Source: Pantoea rodasii
GTDB lineage: Bacteria > Pseudomonadota > Gammaproteobacteria > Enterobacterales > Enterobacteriaceae
NCBI RefSeq assembly: GCF_002095465.1
Contig: NZ_MLFP01000011.1
Coordinates: 1-64,000, forward strand
Direction: 5' to 3'
DNA: 64,000 bases
Below, piece by piece: positions 60,211-64,000 of the stretch (within the stretch, counting starts at the first letter, position 1; each line of letters starts with the position of its first letter). Made by a program: the position numbers and the translations under genes. The notes under the pieces are model-generated. The model was not told the origin of the DNA. It was given only the letters and a program-made list of their open reading frames with translations, and made no database searches.

Positions 60211-60357
60211 CTCTTCTCCATCATTTCTACATAAATAGAAGCGAATTGAGAATAACTGTTAATTAGAATTGCATTTCAGACTATTCGCGCTACTATAAAC
60301 AGGCATTCGGTTTTATCTGATTGGTTTATTCCCTGCCCTGACGTTTTTAGCTTTAAA

Positions 60358-60386
60358 TTGACACATCTGGCAATAGATCCAGAAAT
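60358..60386 (+). promoter_or_regulatory. Possible sigma-70 promoter for the small lipoprotein gene
   Basis: A perfect TTGACA is followed after 17 bases by AGAAAT, a poor -10. The region 60211-60461 is AT-rich and holds no other gene that I can support. Confidence 0.35.
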
Positions 60387-60461
60387 AACTCTACATTTAC
60401 TGCATCTTCACTCCACTTTTCCCCAGTAATCTGGCTTCATTGGAAAAGAGGAGGACTCTCC

Positions 60462-60605
60462 ATGAAAACATTAATTAAAGCTGCTTCGGTTATTGCCATT
60501 ATGACTATGTTAAGTGGTTGTATCGTTCATGATGGCCGCGGCCCGGGATGGGGCCACGGTGGCGGATGGCACCATGACCGTGGCTACCATGGACGTCACT
60601 GGTAA
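60462..60605 (+). CDS. Tiny His/Gly-rich lipoprotein
   Basis: A 47-aa predicted lipoprotein. The signal MKTLIKAASVIAIMTMLSGC ends in a lipobox (LSGC), leaving a mature peptide of about 28 residues, CIVHDGRGPGWGHGGGWHHD and GYHGRHW, with seven histidines and ten glycines. Such composition often binds Ni, Cu or Zn, but no family was recognised. AGGAGG lies eight bases before the ATG and a terminator follows, so it is a complete small gene. Confidence 0.75.
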   Translation: MKTLIKAASVIAIMTMLSGCIVHDGRGPGWGHGGGWHHDRGYHGRHW

Positions 60606-60644
60606 TTGGGCAAAGCACACACAGCAAATAATAATAAAATAAAA

Positions 60645-60674
60645 AGGGCGGGAAATTATCCCGCCCTATTTTTT
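60645..60674. terminator. Terminator between the two small lipoprotein genes
   Basis: AGGGCGGG (60645-60652) and CCCGCCCT (60660-60667) around a seven-base loop; on the plus strand a run of T follows, on the minus strand TTTTTATTTT follows. Works in both directions. Confidence 0.9.
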
Positions 60675-60955
60675 TAGCTTTTCACCGCGTAATTACATTG
60701 ATACCAGGCTTTCTTTAATCCGGGAAGATGGCTGTCCTGCGCCGGCAACGATTCCACTTTATCAAACCCACGTTGATTACAATAATTCGCCAGATCGACT
60801 TCCATGGCATCTCTATTTAACGTCTGTGGGTCAAAACGGTACTGCACAGTATTTGAGCTGGTGTCTTCGTCAACACGTTCAAATCCACCGGGTTTGCTGA
60901 CACTACAACCGGCCAGCATAAAAAGCGCCATGGCGCTAATAAGCATTTTTTTCAT
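60674..60955 (-). CDS. Small lipoprotein of unknown function
   Basis: A 93-aa predicted lipoprotein: signal MKKMLISAMALFMLAGC with lipobox LAGC (Cys17), followed by Ser-Val-Ser, which favours the outer membrane. Two further cysteines (in ANYCNQRGFD and WYQCNYAVKS) could form a disulfide in the periplasm. Not recognised as a named family. It is convergent with the His/Gly-rich lipoprotein and shares its terminator. Confidence 0.75.
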   Translation of the reverse strand: MKKMLISAMALFMLAGCSVSKPGGFERVDEDTSSNTVQYRFDPQTLNRDAMEVDLANYCNQRGFDKVESLPAQDSHLPGLKKAWYQCNYAVKS

Positions 60956-61103
60956 TAAGGTGTCCTCTTCAGGCGAAGCAGTCTAAAAGGCAACGCCGTG
61001 CGCATCTATAGGAAACTGGCGCGAAATGTTCAATAAAACAGAGTTTTTACCAATCAAATCAATCAAACCAAACGGTTTTCCATATCACGTGTGAGGTGAC
61101 ATG

Positions 61104-61220
61104 ATGATTTCAGACAATACAAAGTCTGCACCACACCAGGTGATACGAGAAAAACAAACTGATAGTGACCTTCATGCCCGCGCTGAGCGGGCTTTTTTTG
61201 CGCGTAAACCTAACCGGTAA
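61104..61220 (+). CDS. Possible 38-aa small protein overlapping a terminator
   Basis: An open frame MISDNTKSAPHQVIREKQTD followed by SDLHARAERAFFARKPNR, preceded by a strong GAGGTG ribosome site (a second ATG is at 61101). A terminator hairpin lies inside its 3' part, and its last 11 bases overlap the convergent gene. Either a small basic protein is made from read-through, or this is the tail of a small RNA. No family recognised. Confidence 0.35.
   Translation: MISDNTKSAPHQVIREKQTDSDLHARAERAFFARKPNR
61175..61199 (+). terminator. Orphan plus-strand terminator
   Basis: GCCCGC (61176-61181) pairs with GCGGGC (61186-61191) around a four-base loop, followed by seven T. It faces the plus direction, but no established plus-strand gene lies upstream within 570 bases, implying an unannotated transcript. 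Confidence 0.75.
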
Positions 61221-62013
61221 GGCTGACCATCTTACGCAAAAGATTGGCTGACTGTTTGGCAGGCAATGCGAGAATGCCGCTGTAGAGATCGATCGACATG
61301 GCACACATGGCGCTGCGATCAACAGCGGTATCGGCGGGCATGTTGAGCTGCTGCAGTTTATCACCCCATTTGCCGTAGAGTTTTTCCACCACACTTTGCA
61401 AATCACGTTGCGCAGCCTGTTGATCAACCGGTCGCTCCTCACCCGTGCTTTTTTGCAATAGCTGGTCCAGCGCCTGCGCATCTCGCTGATACAGTTCAGG
61501 GGACAACGCTTGCTGAAGATTGATGCCGCCGTTGACCTGTGGATAGAGGAAGCGGAAACAACGTTGCGGTTCAGGTTGTTGCAACGCCTGCATCTCTTCT
61601 ACCGAGACGCGCAGATAATTGAGTAGCGTCTCATCATCCGCACGCGCCATACGTTGATTGACCAAATCCATCAACCAACCACGTAATTCACCCAAGGCCA
61701 AATCGGCGGGCACGCCTTCCATGCGCTTGTGCAGCAGCTCGCGATTAAGCATTTGCCACAGCGCCGGCTCTTGCGTTTTCAACTGGCGATAGCCTGGTGC
61801 CAGGCTTAATTGATTCGCCACGTCCGTTTCCAATGCCTGCCGCTCTTGCCGGGGATGCAACCAGCTAAACCACAGCAAATTTGCCAGCACCAACGGCAGT
61901 AAAAACAGCACCATGCCCTGCCATAAGCGCAACGCAGTGGTACGAATCAGTATGACGATAATAATCGCCAGCAGCGCAAATGCCGCTAGCGTGATAGGAA
62001 GGAGGGAAAACAT
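61210..62013 (-). CDS. Membrane-anchored protein of unknown function
   Basis: A 267-aa protein with two N-terminal hydrophobic helices (LPITLAAFALLAIIIVILIR and LWQGMVLFLLPLVLANLLWF) and a long, soluble, Gln- and Leu-rich helical part that would face the periplasm if both helices span. No catalytic motif is visible and I do not recognise the family. It starts ten bases after the uspA-type gene stop and is probably the last gene of the iclR-uspA unit. Confidence 0.7.
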   Translation of the reverse strand: MFSLLPITLAAFALLAIIIVILIRTTALRLWQGMVLFLLPLVLANLLWFSWLHPRQERQALETDVANQLSLAPGYRQLKTQEPALWQMLNRELLHKRMEGVPADLALGELRGWLMDLVNQRMARADDETLLNYLRVSVEEMQALQQPEPQRCFRFLYPQVNGGINLQQALSPELYQRDAQALDQLLQKSTGEERPVDQQAAQRDLQSVVEKLYGKWGDKLQQLNMPADTAVDRSAMCAMSIDLYSGILALPAKQSANLLRKMVSLTG

Positions 62014-62022
62014 GGAGCGTGA

Positions 62023-62475
62023 TTAATCCTTGCGAACGTCAATCAAAACCGGGCAGTTGGCGCGCTCAATCACAGCGGCGCTCACCGAACCTTTTAATAA
62101 TCGATTGAAAGGAGAGAGATGACGGCGGCCAATGATAATCATGCTGGCCTTTAATACTTGAGACTGCGCCACGATGGTTTCTGCTGCTTCACCGGCCAGA
62201 ATCAAACCTTTGGCGGCGACACCGGCTCGCAGCAACGGTGCCAGCGCATGACGCACCACCATTTCGGCGGTGTTTTGTTCATCTTTCGCGGCGACAAAAT
62301 CATCCGGATCTTCGCCCGCATCGATCTCAATGGGCTGATTGCAGGATGAATAAGCCGGATCGACGCAGCACAAAACGGTGACCTGAGCCTGTTGCGCCAG
62401 CGCCTGTTCAATGGTCAGCGCGATCACTTTCTCTGCCACCGGTGAATTATCGATGGCCATCAGCAAGGTTTTCAT
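62023..62475 (-). CDS. Universal stress protein, UspA family
   Basis: A single-domain USP of 150 aa (MKTLLMAIDNSPVAEKVIAL at the start). The ATP-binding region ASMIIIGRRHLSPFNRLLKG followed by SVS fits the ATP-binding G-x2-x-G type loop, except that the usual Gly of GxxG is replaced (GRRHL), so ATP binding is uncertain. It ends CPVLIDV. It lies seven bases after the IclR-type gene and is probably cotranscribed with it. Confidence 0.88.
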   Translation of the reverse strand: MKTLLMAIDNSPVAEKVIALTIEQALAQQAQVTVLCCVDPAYSSCNQPIEIDAGEDPDDFVAAKDEQNTAEMVVRHALAPLLRAGVAAKGLILAGEAAETIVAQSQVLKASMIIIGRRHLSPFNRLLKGSVSAAVIERANCPVLIDVRKD

Positions 62476-62482
62476 CAGTTGG

Positions 62483-63267
62483 TTATCCTTCCACAGCGGT
62501 CATTTTGCCGATTTCACGAATCAGCGCCTCTTTGCACTTCATGATTTCATCACGATAACGCGCTTCCTGTTTATGAAAACGCGCCGTCGGCACCAGCAGC
62601 GAAATAGAGAAGCGGCCAAACAGCGTGTCTATCGCCACCGCCATGGTTGAAATACCTTCCAACGTTTCGCCACGATCGATGGCCAATCCGCTCACGCGTA
62701 CCTGAGCAATCAGTTCCAGCAACTGAGGCAGGGTTTTCACCGTCATTTCGGTAAGCTCTTTATACGCTTCGCCGACCATCACGCGCACATCTTCATCACT
62801 CTCCAGCGCCAGCAGCGCACGGCCGCCAGAAGTGCTGTAAAGCGGCAAATTCAACCCGATGCGCGGCACCACCCGCAATTCCCGTGACGCCACGACATAG
62901 TGAACAATCGCTAACTGCGTGCCGCTGGCGCGCGCCAGTGACACCGTTTCGTTGATATCGGCAGAGAGTTTTCCAGGAAGGGTCGCACGATTTCGACCAC
63001 ATCGCTGTGCACGCTGGAAATGAGCTTGAGCAATGCCGGCCCGAGACGCAAACCGCCCGCACCGCTGCTGCGAACCAGCTGAGCACTGTCCAGCGCAGCA
63101 ATAATGCGCTGCACCGTTGAGCGCGGTAAATCCACCACTTGCGCAATTTCGCCCAGACTCATGCCGCCGGGATGTTCACCCAACGCATTAAGAATTTTTG
63201 CCGCACGCGCGATGACCTGAATGCCACCCGCTTTTTCATCCTCACGGCTTGAGGGAAGTTCAACCAT
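62483..63267 (-). pseudogene. IclR-family regulator, one base deletion
   Basis: When repaired, a 261-aa regulator: N-terminal winged helix ([20 protein letters not shown]) and C-terminal effector domain (LNLPLYSTSGGRALLALESD). The break is in the T run at 62969-62972: one more base on the coding strand (GGAAAA[A]CTC) restores [20 protein letters not shown]. The start at 63267 has AAGGAA upstream. It is divergent from a DHA2-type MFS gene, and two near-identical palindromes lie between them. Confidence 0.85.
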
Positions 63268-63324
63268 GATGCGTTCCTTTTTGGCCTGCCCTACTTTAGC
63301 GCGAATGACCGCACTTTTACACCC

Positions 63325-63343
63325 TGTATCACATTGCAATACA
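63325..63343. promoter_or_regulatory. IclR-type operator, copy 1
   Basis: TGTATCACATTGCAATACA, inverted arms TGTAT / ATACA. It lies 58 bases upstream of the iclR start and differs from copy 2 by one base. Confidence 0.65.
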
Positions 63344-63368
63344 TCATACCGAGATGTAAGATGCGACA

Positions 63369-63387
63369 TGTATCACATCGCAATACA
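63369..63387. promoter_or_regulatory. IclR-type operator, copy 2
   Basis: TGTATCACATCGCAATACA, 18 of 19 bases identical to copy 1 and 44 bases from it, close to four helical turns. It lies 33 bases before the MFS start, well placed to block that promoter. Confidence 0.65.
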
Positions 63388-63419
63388 CTGCATCAATATT
63401 AATAAACGAGAAACCTGCT

Positions 63420-64000
63420 ATGAACGCCCAGCCCGTTGCGGCTCCGGCACCCCATCCGTTTACCTTGCGCCTGGCGCTGGGATTGGTTGGCGTGCTGATT
63501 GCTGCGCTCACCTCCGGACTTAACGACCGTGTCACTGACATTGCGCTGGCAGATATCCGTGCCGCCATCGGTATTAGCTTCGATCAGGGCAGTTGGATTA
63601 TTTCCGCTTACCAGGCCGCAGAAGTGGCCGCCATGATGATCGCGCCGTGGTTTGCCGTGACCTTTTCACTGCGTCGCTTTGCTCTGGCCGTTTCCGCCGG
63701 CTTTATGCTCAGTGGATTACTGCTGCCACTGATGCCCAATGCGCCACTCTTTATTGCGCTGCGCGTGATACAGGGCCTGTTTGGTGGCGCGTTACCGCCA
63801 TTGCTGATGACCGTGGCGCTGCGTTTTTTACCGCCGCCGATCAAGCTCTATGGTCTTGGTGCCTATGCGCTGACCGCCACCTTTGGCCCTAATCTTGCCG
63901 CCACGCTCGCCGCCTTCTGGACGGATGAAGTCAGCTGGATGTTTGTGTTTTGGCAAGTTATCCCCTCAATGCTGATTGCCATGCTGCTGATAGGCTGGGG
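63420..64000 (+). CDS. DHA2-type MFS transporter (start only)
   Basis: The first 193 codons of a large MFS exporter, cut by the window end and open throughout. It begins MNAQPVAAPAPHPFTLRLAL, then the first helix, GLNDRVTDIALADIRAAIGI, and WIISAYQAAEVAAMM, typical of the EmrB-like DHA2 group, followed by RVIQGLFGGALPPLLMTVAL. Probably an exporter of a drug or aromatic compound controlled by the adjacent IclR regulator. Confidence 0.85.
   Translation, partial: MNAQPVAAPAPHPFTLRLALGLVGVLIAALTSGLNDRVTDIALADIRAAIGISFDQGSWIISAYQAAEVAAMMIAPWFAVTFSLRRFALAVSAGFMLSGLLLPLMPNAPLFIALRVIQGLFGGALPPLLMTVALRFLPPPIKLYGLGAYALTATFGPNLAATLAAFWTDEVSWMFVFWQVIPSMLIAMLLIGW

Overview
The window is ordinary, gene-dense chromosome from a member of the Enterobacterales. 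The proteins are closest in my memory to E. coli homologues, but the gene order, the ccm cluster beside mlaA and the style of the intergenic repeats point to Erwiniaceae, most likely Pantoea or a relative. This is inference from recalled protein sequences; no search was run. About 64 protein genes and one tRNA gene fill the window, with few long gaps.

Layout. 1-9.3 kb: puuE-type aminotransferase, yfcD, yfcF and yfcH, then a D-arabinitol cassette (dalT-xylB-dalD with divergent dalR). 9.3-12.9 kb: a block of palindromic repeats and the histidine transporter hisJQMP, preceded by a sigma-54 type promoter. 13-23 kb: the conserved ubiX-purF-cvpA, dedD-folC-accD and dedA-truA-usg-pdxB chain. 23-29 kb: accessory regulator/transporter pairs around flk, then yfcJ. 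29-38 kb: fabB, mnmC, the run prmB-aroC-mepA-yfcA-epmC-yfcL, and smrB. 38-44.4 kb: sixA, fadIJ, yfcZ and fadL. 44.4-46.9 kb: a LysR regulator with a drug-efflux-type MFS. 46.9-55.8 kb: mlaA, the complete cytochrome c maturation operon ccmABCDEF-dsbE-ccmHI, and yfdC. 55.9-64 kb: tRNA-Arg(CCU), then small accessory genes, yhjX, two small lipoproteins, a uspA-type gene, an IclR regulator and the start of a DHA2-type MFS.

Regulatory sites tie several regions together. I read four FadR-type operators (fabB, fadI, two at fadL), a FabR-type palindrome at fabB, a PurR box at cvpA, an NtrC/sigma-54 arrangement at hisJ, a YpdB-type double repeat at yhjX, CRP-like sites at dal and fadL, and candidate local operators for the MocR, IclR, AraC and DalR regulators.

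The most striking anomaly is sequence quality. Seven genes (cvpA, truA, prmB, the 45-kb MFS, yfdC, the 57-kb AraC gene and the iclR gene) are broken by ten single-base deletions, nearly all in short runs of one base, and each is repaired by restoring one base. Several of these are housekeeping genes, so base-calling errors are more likely than real pseudogenes. I found no prophage, CRISPR array, insertion sequence or convincing new defence or secretion system. The best candidates for something undescribed are an orphan small ORF/terminator unit near 61.1 kb, a tiny His/Gly-rich lipoprotein at 60.5 kb, and the paired IclR operators at 63.3 kb.
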